DNA of 64,000 nt, taken from positions 4,505,096 through 4,569,095 of the forward strand of contig NC_087080.1 in the NCBI RefSeq assembly GCF_026151205.1, in the 5' to 3' direction. The notes under the pieces were generated by a model, which worked only from the letters and a program-made list of their open reading frames with translations, made no database searches and was not told the DNA's origin. This document shows, piece by piece, positions 33,732 to 46,700 of this stretch (positions within the stretch are counted from its first letter, which is position 1; every line of letters starts with the position of its first letter). The translations under genes were made by a program, and so were the position numbers. Origin of the DNA: Bolinopsis microptera. Taxonomy: Eukaryota > Ctenophora > Tentaculata > Lobata > Bolinopsidae.

Positions 33732-35533
33732 AAACAACAGACCACAATTTAATTCTGAGTGCCCCTCACATATCTAATACTCTAATAGTAATACTTGATA
33801 GGCAATCTTGAGGTCTCCTGCCAAATTAGCTGATTATATAGCAAATCCGTTATGGGGGAAAGAGAGAGCGAGAGCGAGAATAGCGAGTACACACACACAC
33901 TTTAGTATCACATTTGGGTCACAAAATGATCAATTAAATCACTTACCACCGACCGATTTAAAAAACCTGTATCATTTGGCTTCGTCAGAGTTTTCTCGGC
34001 ACTATACCGAAAAAACCAGCCCCGTAACTCTTATCGTTCTCTTGATTAAGCCGTTACGAAATTACACGCGAACGAACGAACGAACGCACATCTTGAGATT
34101 ATTAGTATAAATACTAACAGATAGCACTATAACAGGCCTTCTCTTTTTGCCATCAAGTATGAAAGCATTTTACGATCTTATAATTGCTTCTTCCCCTTTC
34201 CAGAAATTTACACCTTTAGATAAATTTTGCGTAGATTATAGTCGAGCAATTATTCTTTAATGGCAGTGCAATGACGTTAATCTGATAATTAATGACGTTT
34301 AATTCGTAGTTTCTGTATATTATGACGTTACAATTTCTTCTCATTCCACTTGCAACTCTTCTCATAGATTACCCTATCCTCTTTTTGGAGAGTGGCCAGA
34401 CCCAGAGGCAGGCAGAGCTACTGCATCCTCGTATGTGCCACCCATAGAAGCCTCTATTAATTATTAACACATTCTTATCAATTAACATTTTGACTTTTGA
34501 GTTTTACCAGAAAAACTGCAGATTTTGATCTCAAATCAAAAAATAGAACTCAATAACAGTTCACAGGTTCACAATGACATCACTGCAGCTTGACAGATAT
34601 AACTTAAAAGATGAGATGAGTATAACTATAACTTACATTTGTCTTAGATTCGGATGTTTCCGGTTCCGGAGCCCAATTTGTCCAATAAACGGAATTACGT
34701 TTACCACCTATAATCTTATAATGATGTTATTATCACTATTTCCTGGAGTAAACATGTTGGGTGAACTGGTTTGCTACTAGTACTCACGAGTACTGTATAC
34801 AATTAACATAGTGGTTAAGCTTAATAATCATTTGTATAAAAATGTAAATACCATGGCCCATGAACTGGGTTTTTATGAGCTAATTGTTGCACTGTCGTAA
34901 AGGTTCCAAGTCAGCGCAACCCACTTCTGGGACAATAGTTAATTACACTGGACAGATAGTAATCAGGAAATAACGAAAAGTTTAGTATCGTTCATAATAT
35001 TCGTTTGTAATTTGCATTGATTTTCACAGATTGTAACTCAAAAGTTTGGTGCTTGCATGAGCTGAGAGCTCCATAAATACATATATGTTCACTTTGATGA
35101 TACCCGCACCTTCGGAAGTTTTGGAAATCTTGCAACTCATTGGCGAAGCTTACAGGTATTAAAGGAAATATCCGGCTTGGCATAGCTAGAATATTTAATG
35201 ATGATCCGATCGCATAACTTAACTACCGTTCCGTCACTTAAATAATCTATTACCAATTAACATTTAAGGAATGGCCAGCAAGTATTAAGTAACCACCAAC
35301 CAGTAAGTAACCAGCAAATAACCGGGTATTTTAAGAAAGTTGTCTGTATCCGGCAGTAGTTGAAGCAGAAATCAGCCATCTTATGCTGTAAATGTAGGTT
35401 TATAGGGAGTAAATGCGTAAGGTAGTGGTAAGGTAGAGCTATTGATACATTTCAGCCGCATTTTGCCAGTATCCTTAACTCAATGTCGATGAATTTTCTG
35501 AAATGATCCAAAACGTGTGTTGTGTATTGTGGG
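33732..35533. other. Intergenic, no gene
   Basis: Short open frames only, none with family resemblance. Contains GAACGAACGAACG at about 34070 and a short (CA)n run at about 33893. Confidence 0.4.
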
Positions 35534-35584
35534 CCTCTAGTAAACCTCTAGTAAACCTCTAGTGAACCTCTAGTGGACCTCTAT
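35534..35584. repeat. 12-base tandem repeat (CCTCTAGTAAAC)
   Basis: Four units of CCTCTAGTRRAC, seen directly. Confidence 0.85.
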
Positions 35585-35940
35585 AGCCCCAAATATAGCC
35601 CCCCCCCTACTAAAGTACTATCGCTCATCTACCAATATCAGTTCTGAACGATTCTGAAGAATTTGTATCATATAAGTAAATAGCAATACAGTAAGCTGAA
35701 CTGCTAATACACTTCTACCCAGTCATTAGTGTGATCAGGTTTTGTTGTTTGACTTGTTTACGAAACAAGGTAGAGTTATTATAGTGCTGCCGAAACAAGC
35801 GAAGGAGTAGTATTATTATGATTTTTTGTTGTTGTCAAAATATGAAATTTAAATCAACAAGTCAAAAGTCAAAACCCGCTGTTTCAAATTAAAGGATCAG
35901 TCTTCAAGCATTTCATGAAAGAAATAAACCACGACATATC

Positions 35941-36070
35941 CATGTGGTATAAGACAGACCCACGTGGTATACGATATACCCACGTGGTATAAGAAATACC
36001 CACGTGGTATAAGACAAACCCACGTGGTATAAGACATACCCACGTGGTATAAGACAAACCCACGTGGTAT
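35941..36070. repeat. 20-base tandem array carrying CACGTG E-boxes
   Basis: Seven 20-base units. Six contain the perfect palindrome CACGTG followed by GTAT, starting at 35961, 35981, 36001, 36021, 36041 and 36061; the first has CATGTG. CACGTG is the core site for Myc/Max, USF, HIF-like, CLOCK-type and related bHLH factors. A regular 20-base spacing presents the sites at nearly two-turn intervals. No adjacent gene is recognised, so function is unknown. Confidence 0.9.
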
Positions 36071-37572
36071 CTGTTCCTTTAAATATTAACCCCAGGAACT
36101 TTATTTGTATGAACTGTCATAATATGCTAGTGTCTCAACCATTATACAAAGTTGGTTTAACAGTTACATATTTGAACGCAGCTTTGAGAATTAATTAAAG
36201 GAATGATATCACCTGACAACCTTATCAGCTTTCACCAATAAAAACGAAGTTTTCTGAGGAGTCATCCATTCGGTTACGTAATACTGTAATACACTAGGTA
36301 TGATATACTGAGAGTAGCTAATAGCATAACAGTTATCTTAAATAATTACTCCCTTCAAATGATCGCACTGCATACTCGTTGAACACGTTCCATTGCGTTG
36401 TTGTTTGGAAGACTGTACCTGTTAAATGCAATGAAAGACACTTTGTATCACTATCATGTTAACGGAGGAGTAACCAAAGATGTACGTCAATTAATTAATT
36501 GTGAGTTTTGTTAAGCTTTTATATTGGATGGTATGTCTGAAGAAAACTACAGGATATCATTAGAAAAGCAATTAGTTTTTATATGTACGCACATTGACAT
36601 ACGCAACTGACATGCTTTCTAAATGTCAATAAACTACAAAAATGAAGCTGAAAGTGCCTATTATCTATATTTTGCCTGATAAACTATTTCCGGAACGCGA
36701 TCTTTACCATGATGAACAGTCTTGTAATGATTCTAACGTTTTAACAATTCAAACTACTAAACTTAAAATAACTAGAACCTGGCATCACTTCATCACGCCC
36801 AGCCATTCTGCTCGTTTTCTATCCGATATAGTCAAGATAGCTAAACAGTAGACAGCTTCTTTTATATCTGCATTGTACTATTTGTGAAATAAAATTGGTA
36901 GTCAAGAAACTAACTAGGTGGCTTGAACACAAGGTAACAAGACAATTATATCACTGGCATTTTGCGAAGGAAATTCCGTTGTCCGTAATTAAAAGCGGTT
37001 GATTTTCTCATATTTTGTTGTGCCCCCGCCTTAGAACACACTTCATCAGTTGTTCTGGCCATTACACGAGTTTTAAACTTTAAAGCTTAGTTGCATTGCT
37101 GTGATAATAGTTTCTCAATTTTAAAGTTAAATCTTTTCAGGATATAATCCGATCCAGTTTAATCCGACGTTAATTTTAATTTGCAATTTTCCCTTCATCA
37201 TTACAAAGAACAGGTCATTAATTTACTGGATCCGCCTCAAACAGTGAAGAATGTGGTCATGGTTATTACAGTAAAAATTTGAGGATGTTGCACTTAAATG
37301 AACGCTTTTCTGTCTGGTTTCACTCCAGAAATCCCTAGTCTGTTTTGAAACAACAATCTCATAATCACATACTTCCTCCTGTCACTTCGTTTAATCGTCT
37401 CTACAATCGCTGGGAATAAATATCACTTACACCGTTGGGAATATTTCCTTATCCTGATAAGAGTCTTTTCCTTTTCGCGATAAACGGGAACACTACACAT
37501 TTTGCCCCAGAATCATTCGATATAACCATTGACCGGCAATGTTGTAGCGGTTGTGAGAGGCGAACCTCTCAG
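36071..37572. other. Intergenic, possibly with unrecognised exons
   Basis: No exon could be supported. If the 37.6-kb model is real, its upstream exons should lie here or further left. The frame just before 37573 is open back to 37435 without a recognisable domain. Confidence 0.3.
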
Positions 37573-38041
37573 TTGTTCGGAGAAGGATATATGAGCAGGA
37601 GAAGGGGGTATGCCAGGGCTAGTTACCTACGTCCTCACTCTGTTCTCAGCCTGTCTACTGTAACTATCTGGGATGTCCTCCTGCGATTCGAAGAGTAAGT
37701 CCAAAAAGTTTAGAAGTTATACAGTTTTAGTTGAAGGAGTTACAGTTTTAGTGCTTATATCTTATGGGTCATTTTGTTTTAGATTGGAGCGTCCTGTTCA
37801 GTTGGTAGTGCTGGTGGAGAACATTTCTTCTTTTTTTTATGTGGCAAATTTATTCTTGGCCCTTGATTATCCTGAAATATTGGTCGTGCATTCATGCACA
37901 TCAGTGTCCAAAATGCAAACCGTAGTTATTTAGTAAGTTTATATAATCACATTGTGAGCAACTAAAGTGTTTTCCTTTTCCAGCAGCTCAGAGCAACTCT
38001 GTCCTGACTTCTCCCTAGCTTTACAAGTATCAAACGAGTGA
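37573..38041 (+). CDS. Candidate 3' exons with cyclic-nucleotide-binding-domain resemblance
   Basis: Exon A (37573-37694) follows a CCTCTCAG acceptor and ends at donor GTAAGT. Exon B (37984-38041) follows TTTTCCAG and ends at TGA; the phases agree (2 then 1). The translation contains FGE, an Arg-rich RRRGYARAS and LSLSTVTIWDVLLRF. This resembles the phosphate-binding cassette and following helix of cyclic-nucleotide-binding domains of HCN/CNG/EAG channels (FGE...RRTA...L..LS...), though the alignment is short. In the next frame, just upstream, a GNVVAVVRGEPLS stretch (about 37542-37572) would fit the preceding beta strands if one base were shifted. The rest of the protein was not found, so this may be a gene relic or chance. 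Confidence 0.3.
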
Positions 38042-38341
38042 CTGCCTGTGTATGATTAGCTCCTTATATGGGCATCACGTGGCCTGCATCTCCAACTCAC
38101 TTCTCAGCGCCTACTTTATCATGGCGGGAGTACCGTCCTATGACGAAATATATACAAAATACCCAAATCTGGCAAATCTATTAAGAATGTCAAAATACCT
38201 CAAAATAGCTTATTCTGCCGTAATTTTACAAGGTGATACAATTTTACACCCACTAACTTAACTTCTGAAACTGTTTTAAATATTTGAGGACTGCGCGAAG
38301 ACAGGGGACCAGGTAAAACCTATTCCTATATTAATTTTACT

Positions 38342-38438
38342 TGGTTGCTAGGATATTATGAGAGTATGAGGTTGCTAGGTTATTATGAGGTTGCTAGGTT
38401 ACTATGAGGTTGCTAGGTTACTATGAGGTTGCTAGGAT
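38342..38438. repeat. 19-base tandem repeat (GTTGCTAGGTTACTATGAG)
   Basis: About five units of GTTGCTAGG(T/A)TAYTATGAG. The GTTGCTAGG core is the complement of the CCTAGCAAC core of the 27-kb minisatellite. Confidence 0.85.
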
Positions 38439-38837
38439 GCATTTTCGGCTTGTATTAAACTTGTGGGGAATCTCTTGCCCACGCCCCACTTCCATAACAT
38501 GTCATAGTTAGATAGCCTGCGTTACAGTTAAAGGAACGATGTTTTGTGTGAAGGCGTTTAGTTCTCCTTCATCTTTCATCTCAACGAATCAGTATCTCAG
38601 TACCTCCACTCAAATGGGGATTTGAACTATTACGGTAACACAATGTCCCTGTCAAGTAACCTACAGCAGATAGTATACCTTAACCCTAGTGTTATTTACA
38701 AACACCTTAAAATAGATAATTTTAGGTGATGTGCAATTTTACACTTCCGGAAAATTTAAAAATCTAGCGAAGACAGGTTGTCAGGCATTGAGTGGTGTAC
38801 CTGTTTAAGTTCTTTAACTGGCACCATCGGGCCTTTA

Positions 38838-38898
38838 AACGACCATCAACCGACCATCAACCGTCCATCAACCGTCCATCAAACGACCATCAAACGAC
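38838..38898. repeat. 11-base tandem repeat (CGACCATCAAC)
   Basis: Five to six units of CGACCATCAAM/CGTCCATCAAC. Confidence 0.8.
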
Positions 38899-39914
38899 CT
38901 TTAAAAGTTTAAATAACCATCAAACGACTTAAAGGATATGCCGAAATATACTTTGTATTATCGGTTACATAAAGCGGCTTCGTATCACAAGTAAGTTGAA
39001 GACGTTTTATTGACCTGCTTATACTATGTAGGTTTTCTTATGTTAATTGTGTGTGAAGTTGCCTTCGTGTGTGAAGTGTGCTTCCAGGTTTCGTCAGATT
39101 GGGCTTTAGGCGCTCGGCTGGGCCCAATACAGGGTGTTTCAAAAGTCTTGTAAGGATTCGCTTTTTGAATACCGTTTTATCCATTGTCTAAACTTCGTTC
39201 TGTAAAACATTATTACTAGTTCTAACGTTTATTGTATACTCTCTTGAGTAAACTTAATGATTAACCAGTAAAAAAAGCTGGTTCCCAATCAATCATAACA
39301 ACTTCTGATTTTTGGACATTGCCATGGCCACCATAGCAACCACAATCAGACATCAGTCCTCTAGCAACGGAGAGTAAGGGAGACTTACTAGACCTACTAG
39401 TACTAGATCTAGTGCCTCTGACTTTCTGATATGAGGTTCATTCGGTCAACAGCTGATGAGATTAGTGCATGAAGTGTCTGCATGCCGGTGGACCTGTTCT
39501 TCATGATTTTAATCCCTCAAGTCACTTCATATTTGGATTAATTTCATTTTATTTTCAAAGAAGTGATTGGAAGCCTCTGTCCTCTAACTTAAATAGTTAA
39601 TGAACTGACCTGATATAGAACGACTTTTCTAAAGTCCAGTCTCTATATCATACCGCAACTGATTAATCGTGATGCAGATAAACGCTGGAGTCAGCCTATC
39701 AGTTATCAGCAGCGTGCTCTTCAGCCAATCAGCGTGAAGCAAAGTCTTCCTTAGCTGAGCAAGAGGAGTCTTGTGAAAGTGCTCATTCATTGGCATCTAT
39801 TTTTGACGGTACTAACAAATCTGAGAGTGAGATAAGCATTATTGTTTACATATATTTCGTAGTATTTTGTCGGAGCGGTGACATCACATTAGCACATCTT
39901 GACATTATATCTGA
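38899..39914. other. Intergenic upstream of the 40-kb gene
   Basis: A CCAATCAG lies at about 39725 and a CATAGCAACC X-box half-site at about 39337. An open stretch after TTCCTTAG (about 39749-39825) has an acidic, Ser-rich translation that could be an upstream exon, but this is weak. Confidence 0.3.
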
Positions 39915-40049
39915 TACTGTCTCCAGAAGAAACATTGTTGCAGATACTGTCTCCAGAAGAAACTTTGTTGCAGAGACTTTCTTCAGAAGATACTTTGTTG
40001 CAGATACTGTCTCCAGAAGATACCTTGTTGCAAATAGAGTCTTCAGAAG
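39915..40049. repeat. 30-base minisatellite, open in frame
   Basis: About 4.5 units of 30 bases built on TACTGTCTCCAGAAGAAAC. One plus frame reads a ten-residue repeat LSPEETLLQI through all units (from 39899 to 40129); another reads DTVSRRNIVA. It immediately precedes the ATG at 40050 and could be 5' UTR or coding. Confidence 0.8.
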
Positions 40050-40706
40050 ATGACAAGCATCAAGTTCCGTCCACGGCTTCTCAAACTCCTCTCCCAGAGC
40101 TCCCTGGACGACCCTCTGCTCTGCAGAATTAGCTCACCTAAGAATGACCCGGAGTTTGAGCTGGAATCAGAATGTTCCACAGCACCCGACAGTACTGCTA
40201 CTACTGTGAGGACTGTGAATATGCCGCCTTCCCTGGATCAATACGTCAACAGTCCTAAAGAACAGTGCAAGTATGAACTTAGGAAATCGCGAAGCTTTCA
40301 CTTATCACTATTTTTTATTCATTAAGTTACCAAATTCTTTTTGTTCTTAAAATCCAGTCCAGGGATTAATAGCTCAGTCCCTCTAAAAAAGGTATGTTAC
40401 GTTAAGATAAGCAATGTCAGCCGTTTTTATGGCTAAAAATACCACAAGCACCACAAGTACAACACCTTTAGAACGTCTAGATCCTGCTGGAAGGTCTAGA
40501 TCCTGCAATTATTTTATCTTTGAGACTTTTTATTTGCCATGTTGTCCAAGTCTAGAGAAACCGCACAAAAAACAAACAAAGTAAAGAAATTAATGTGGGA
40601 CAGTATCACGTTTTGTCAAAGGAAAACATTTTCTCTAAAAATTAGTTCGGAGGAGGAAAAAGTGATTGAAGTCTGCCCAGTTGGAGACCCATATTTCTTT
40701 ATTTGA
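40050..40706 (+). CDS. Unrecognised small three-exon gene
   Basis: Model: exon 1 40050-40270 (ATG; donor GTATGA), exon 2 40358-40391 (34 bases; acceptor AATCCAG, donor GTATGT), exon 3 40551-40706 (acceptor GTCCAAG, TGA). All phases agree, giving about 136 residues. Exon 1 encodes a basic, Leu-rich start (RPRLLKLLSQSSLDDPLL), then an acidic, Ser/Thr-rich segment. Exon 2 adds PGINSSVPLKK. Exon 3 adds a Lys-rich segment and VIEVCPVGDPYFFI at the C-terminus. No domain, signal peptide or membrane segment is recognised. The AAG acceptor of exon 3 is unusual, which lowers confidence. The alternative reading uses the LSPEETLLQ repeat frame upstream, which ends at 40129 unless shifted. Confidence 0.4.
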
Positions 40707-43265
40707 AACTGGCTATCTCTGGAGTAAGTGTTTTTACTTTTTAGGCCATTTTTTAGGTCATTTTTGAGCACTTGGTCAGTTAAAAATCTTTGGAAACAGC
40801 AAAAAGAAATGTTACATTATATAACGACAAAATTTGTTCATTAGTCGTGTCGTAGCCTAATAAAATAGCGGGGCCACATCTTTGAATCCAATTGCCGGCC
40901 ACTACGATATATGACCATAATTAGGCATCAGGTGATGACCGCTACGACTTTATGCAAAATATCAAACTTTTAAGCTTCCAGGAGCCGTATGAAAAGAGCC
41001 GGTAATTAAACTTTGCCGATCTCGTCGTTTTGCCATTGAAAGACTCAGACTACTTTAGTTAATCATGACAAGAAGCGGCTACCATCTAACTTTTAATGAA
41101 GTCTTTTTTGTTTTGTTTAGCGTGAGCGATCTATCATAATATGTATTGATATTGTTTGAACAAATTATTATCATAACACAAAACTCAATGTAATATCCCA
41201 TCGAGGCTCATGCCAACCCATCGCGGTGTAAATGATATCATTATTCAATATAAAACCAATCTTAGTTATTGAATTTTCATACGTTTAGACTTTAAGTTGT
41301 CATACCATATTGTTGCCGTTGTGGGGCACAAGCCACTCAACGGTCACTCAACGGTCACTCAAAGGCCACTCTACCTCAATACGTAATTAAGGAGGCTTCG
41401 TCCAACCTTAAATCTAACGTCTAATAAAGTGCCTCTGGTGCAGGGATTAGGGTCATATCTGAATATCAACAGGAGATAGTTTAAAGTTCCGGATGTACAC
41501 CAATACAAGGGAAAGGTAGTTGACCGTACTACCAGATTATCAGTCAATAAGACCCCTGGCTACGGGACCCTTCCCTGGGGGAGAGTAACTCCCAGGAAGA
41601 CCCGGCACGAGGAGATAAAAGCTTCCTCTTCTCAAATTTTACAGTACTGCAGATGCTCTCTTCCGATTCCTTATGAGAGGTATTATAACATGGCATGTAA
41701 CTATGTAATATGCTGTAGATTTACTTGTGATGGCACACGTCGGGGAATTATTTGGTGATTAATGATAATTTAATTGTTTATGATATTATCATTATTATCA
41801 TCGCACAAGTCTACTACTGCTAATCTTAAACGTTAAGAATTCCATCAATAACTACTCTTGTTCCATCAATAACTACTATTGTTCCGTCAATAAAGCGCGT
41901 GTATTGGGCATAACGTGACGACCGACCTATTTGTTGGCAACAAAGGCAGGAGACGTTTATACTACTATTTGTATTTCTGTTTAGTAACAACTAGGTGCAG
42001 GACCGGAGATGGCTTTTCACTTTATCCCAATAATTCACCAAATTATTCTGATGTTAGTTATCTTAAACTGTTTATTTTGGATACATTAACACCATGCGTA
42101 ATGGTGAAACTGTGTTATGACATTATTTTTTCTAAAGGCACAAAATTTCGTAAATTACCAATCTGTTTTGCCCAATTCCTCCACAGAATTTTACGTGTTA
42201 ATGCTTATAGCGTGGCAGGTGGAATATTATCTGGACTGTAACAGATATCATTTGGTGCTTCTTAACGGCGGTTAAGTTGCTAGGCGACAAACCTAAGTGG
42301 TTGTTGGCTACAAACCTAAGTGGTTGCCGGCTACAAACCGTCTCGACTCACTTCTAAACTGACCCGTTTTCACAGATGGAGGTAGGGTTTCTAAACTCAC
42401 ATGTTTTCAGAGAGCGGCTGGGCGGGGTCATGTCCAATAAATATAAGAAGAGACTGGCGAGGAAACGTCAGGAGAAACTAAGAGGGTTCGCAGAGTTGGT
42501 TATCAGTAGTTACTATTTTAATATCGTGAGTTGGTGTGTGTTGCCATAGCTATCGTGTGTTGCCATGGCTATATCGTGTGTGTTACCATGGCTATCGTGT
42601 GTGTCGTTATAGCAATTTTGCTATATTCAGTGTTTTTTCGCTACAGCTACTTAGTTATAATTGTTACCCCTCATTGCTATAGAAATCGTGTTAGTGTGGC
42701 TACAAGATATCTTGTTTACTGTTTTCCCGCTCATAGTATTCCCAAAATACGTTTTGCAGTTCACACTTCTCAGAGGACGTATCCCTAACTCTATGATAGA
42801 TTCCTGCTGTAATAATGACTGCACGTGTTCCTAAATCAACTGTTGTATGTTTACTGGGTTGCTGTACTTTTTCTGAAGCATGCTATTCTATACTCAAATG
42901 TTGAATTTAAGTAAACTTATATAAATGGTACCTGATGTATAATGTAATGTGGCTAAGATGCTATTTTTTTAAATGAAAATAACATTGTAACCTCGTTAAA
43001 TCTTAGCTAACTATATAGGCAGCTATATTATATATAATGAATATAAATTATATAATTATACTCGCTATATATACTCACTATAAAAGTATATATCCACTAT
43101 ATAAATTTACTAAAAACGTATATATATAAGACCTATTGTTTGTTTTTTCCTGTCGTAAGATTTCCTAGATTCCTCCTCTCCGCATGTAAGTAAAAGCGTC
43201 GCTTGTACGGGATATACGTGCAATTACAAGCCCTGTTTTTCATTACTGCTTATACTACAAGTAAT
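40707..43265. other. Mostly intergenic; one weak exon
   Basis: No firm gene. At about 42376-42542 the sequence after TTTTCACAG reads ATG GAG GTA... with a basic MSNKYKKRLARKRQEKLRGF stretch and stop at 42541; it could be a terminal exon but nothing supports it further. Short repeats: ACTCAACGGTC at about 41336-41370, TGTTGCCATRGCTATCGTG at about 42539-42600, and AT-rich TATATA tracts at 43020-43130. Confidence 0.3.
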
Positions 43266-43449
43266 TTCCACACTTGCATTCTACCGTCCTACTGCACTCA
43301 GTCCTAGTTAGGTGTCAGCACTACACTACATATACCGGCCTACCATCCCACATCCTCACTTCCACACTTGCATTCTACCGTCCTACTGCACTCAGTCCTA
43401 GTTAGGTGTCAGCACTACACTACATATACCGGCCTACCATCCCACATAT
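43266..43449. repeat. 94-base tandem duplication
   Basis: TTCCACACTTGCATTCTACC starts at 43266 and again at 43360; copies are almost identical through CGGCCTACCATCCCACAT. Confidence 0.9.
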
Positions 43450-43739
43450 CCTCGGCTTTGATCAAATAATTTGAGGCACAGTGTATAACACTATAACTAT
43501 AGTTGGCATTTCTGTTGGACAAAAACGTTTTGGCAATATATTGGCAGTTGGGATAGTGCTAAGCACTCTAAACTATAAAGGTGCATGGGAATGTTGGATT
43601 ATGGTATGGTTGTCATATTGTTGGTGTGGCGTCCGCAATATTATCAGTCGCCTTTGAAAATCTACTACAGATTTTCTTTCTGTATATCACTATACAGTTC
43701 CTCTTTAGAAAAAGTGCATGTGACAAGTAACGAGACAAG

Positions 43740-46700
43740 GATGCTCTAGGATCAGGAGCGACAAATGATCAATTGTTCTAGACGTGAGGCTTTCTGCAGT
43801 AACGGCCCTAGCGAACAGGGGGGTGGTTGTTCGCTTGAGTACTATGATGCGGTTATACAAGTCTGGCAAAACAATTTGTGACCTGCCTATTGGCCGGGCG
43901 CCGCCGTAGACTCAACACATGGTGTGTGGGGTATTTACCTCGGGCACACACCTTAATCTCTCGACCGGCGGGTCACACCCAAATCTCCTGCTCCAACTCT
44001 TTCAAAGGCTGGTACCCTACTACTACGTGGCCAGAAGGAAATTCTTGTAGGAACTCTTAATGTACGAACAATAAGAGAAAAATACAAGAGGGATGAGCTG
44101 GGTGTATGCATGAGGGATAGTGGCGTACATATTTTGGGCATTCAGGAGCATCGGGTAGTACATAGCACTGAAATCGAGTATCAAGATCTTGGAAGCTCTC
44201 ACCTCATAACAACTTCGGCATGGAGAACCAGCAATGGGGCGGCTGCTGGTGGGGTTGGTATTGTCTTGGACAAAAAGACAGTATTCAACTCATTGATTAG
44301 TGTATACTCACATGACAGGAGGACGATGGTAGCCAACTTTGCAGGGAACCCGGTCACAACTGTTATTGTGACTTATAGCCCGACAAAGGGGGCGACTGTC
44401 GACGAAGCAGAAAACTACTACGACAGCCTTGGTGGTGCCATCGACCAGATACCAGCCCACAACTTACTATTCGTTGTAGGAGACCTCAATGCGCATGTCT
44501 CATCATCAGGAAACTGGACATCCTTCCACAAGGGTCCAGCAAACCGAAATGGTAGACTGCTAGAGGATATGCTGTTGGAGCGACAGCTAGAAATCACAAA
44601 CACCAGATTTCAGAAGCGAAGAGGTAAACTGTGGACATATCTCTCAGATATGAGTCAAAGTAAATCTCAAATCGACTTCATCATTTGCCGGAAGAAATGG
44701 CGGAACTCCGTCAAGAACTCCGAAGCATATGGTAGTTTCCACAGTATTGGCTCGGATCACAGAGTAGTCGTAGCAAGGGTAAAGCTTAGTCTACGGATAA
44801 GCAAGACGGAGAAGAGGGCTCCGGTTCTGGACTGGTCTAAACTTAAAACTGATATCGCTCTACAAGAGAGGTACACAGTGGAAGTTAAAAACCGCTTTTC
44901 CATACTTGAAAAGGATGATCAGACGGCAACAGAAAGGTACCAATGCTTTATTGATGCGAATAGGACAACTTCTCGACTTTTACTACCTGAAAAGGAGAAA
45001 AAGAAAAGATGTAAAATCTCAGCGACTCCAAGTGTTGAGATTGCCAGGCTGAAGCTGAGGGAATGTAGCATAAAATACCACTCAGATGCTACAGAAGACA
45101 ACCGAATAGCTGTTCAAGAGGGCAAACAGAAGCTAGGCGATGCTTATCAAGCAGCCAAAGAGCACCTGCTGGAGGGGCAGGTCCGGGAACTGGAGGAAGC
45201 AAGTTGGCAGGGCAGACATGCTAAAAGCTGGACCATGATCAACAAGATCACAGGTAAAGCTCCATCATATACTGGCAAAATCAAGGGAAACTCACCAACG
45301 GAAAGGGTTCAGAAATGGAAGGACTATTTTGCTACTCTTCTCGGCTCACCACCGACGGTAGAGAACGCGGAAGAGGATATTGATCCAGTCCACCCACCTC
45401 TGAATATCGGAACAGAACCGTTTACGTTGGATGAGTACAGGAAAGCAAAGTCCAGCATAAAGGAAGGGAAAGCATGGGGTGACGACAACATAGCCCCAGA
45501 AGTCTTAAAACGATGCGACCTTGATCAAATTGTCTTAGACTTCTGTAACAATGCTCTATTGAAAGGTGAGAAACCAGACCAATGGTCAACTGCCAACATC
45601 ATACCAATTCCAAAGAAGGGCGACCTTAGCGAACCAATGAACTATCGGGGAATAAGCTTGTCATCCCTAGTTGCCAAGTCTCTAAACAAGATGGTTCTAA
45701 ACCGGTTGAAGCCAGAAATCGAGACAATTCTGCGTAGAAACCAGAATGGATTCAGACCAGGAAGGTCAACAACTCAACAGATATTGGTACTGAGACGTCT
45801 TATAGAGGGTGTCAAGAGTCGGAAACTGCCAGCTGTTCTGACATTTATAGACTTTAAGAAGGCTTTCGACAGTGTACATCGTGGGAAAATGCTAAAGATT
45901 CTAGAAGCTTACGGCATTCCAGTCAAAATCGTGCAGCTTATACGGCTCATGTACGAGAAGACAATGGCCAAAGTCCTAACTCCAGACGGAGAAACTGAAT
46001 TGTTCGAGATACTTGCAGGTGTGTTACAGGGTGATACCTTAGCACCTTACCTCTTTGCAATAGTCATCGACTACTGTATGAGGCAAGCCATAGGCGATGA
46101 TGCGGAGCGACTTGGACTCACCCTCGAACGTAGAAAAAGCAGAAGAGTGGGGCCCAAGATCATCACCGATGTGGACTTTGCAGATGATATAGCACTTATA
46201 TCTGAGGACATGGACAAGGCTAACGAGTTCCTGCTCAGAGTAGAATCGGCGGCAGCAAGCGTGGGACTACACATAAACGAAGGCAAGACCAAGGTCATGA
46301 CACTGAATATGGAGGATCGATCTAGCGACCTACAAAGTGGATCCGGGGAAGCCATAGAAAATGTAGATGATTTCATCTACTTAGGCTCCTGGATTGAGAG
46401 CACAGATAGGGAGATAAGGGTTAGAAAGGGAAAAGCGTGGGGTGCCCTACATAGACTGAAGGATATCTGGAAATCCAAACTCTCAAAGAGCCTAAAGATT
46501 AGATTGTTCATAGCGGCTTGTGAATCAGTACTGCTCTACGGATCAGAAACCTGGACACTGACAAAGGCTCAAGAGAAAAGTTTGGACGGGACATACACAA
46601 AGATGTTGCGTATGGTGCTGGGTATCTCATGGAAGGACAAGGTCAGCAATATAACTTTGTATGGTAGCCTCCCAAGGCTGTCAAACAAGTTACGAAGCAG

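Noticed and set aside
41915-42241. 108-codon plus-strand open frame
   Set aside because: No family resemblance, no hydrophobic pattern or splice sites; composition like surrounding intergenic DNA.
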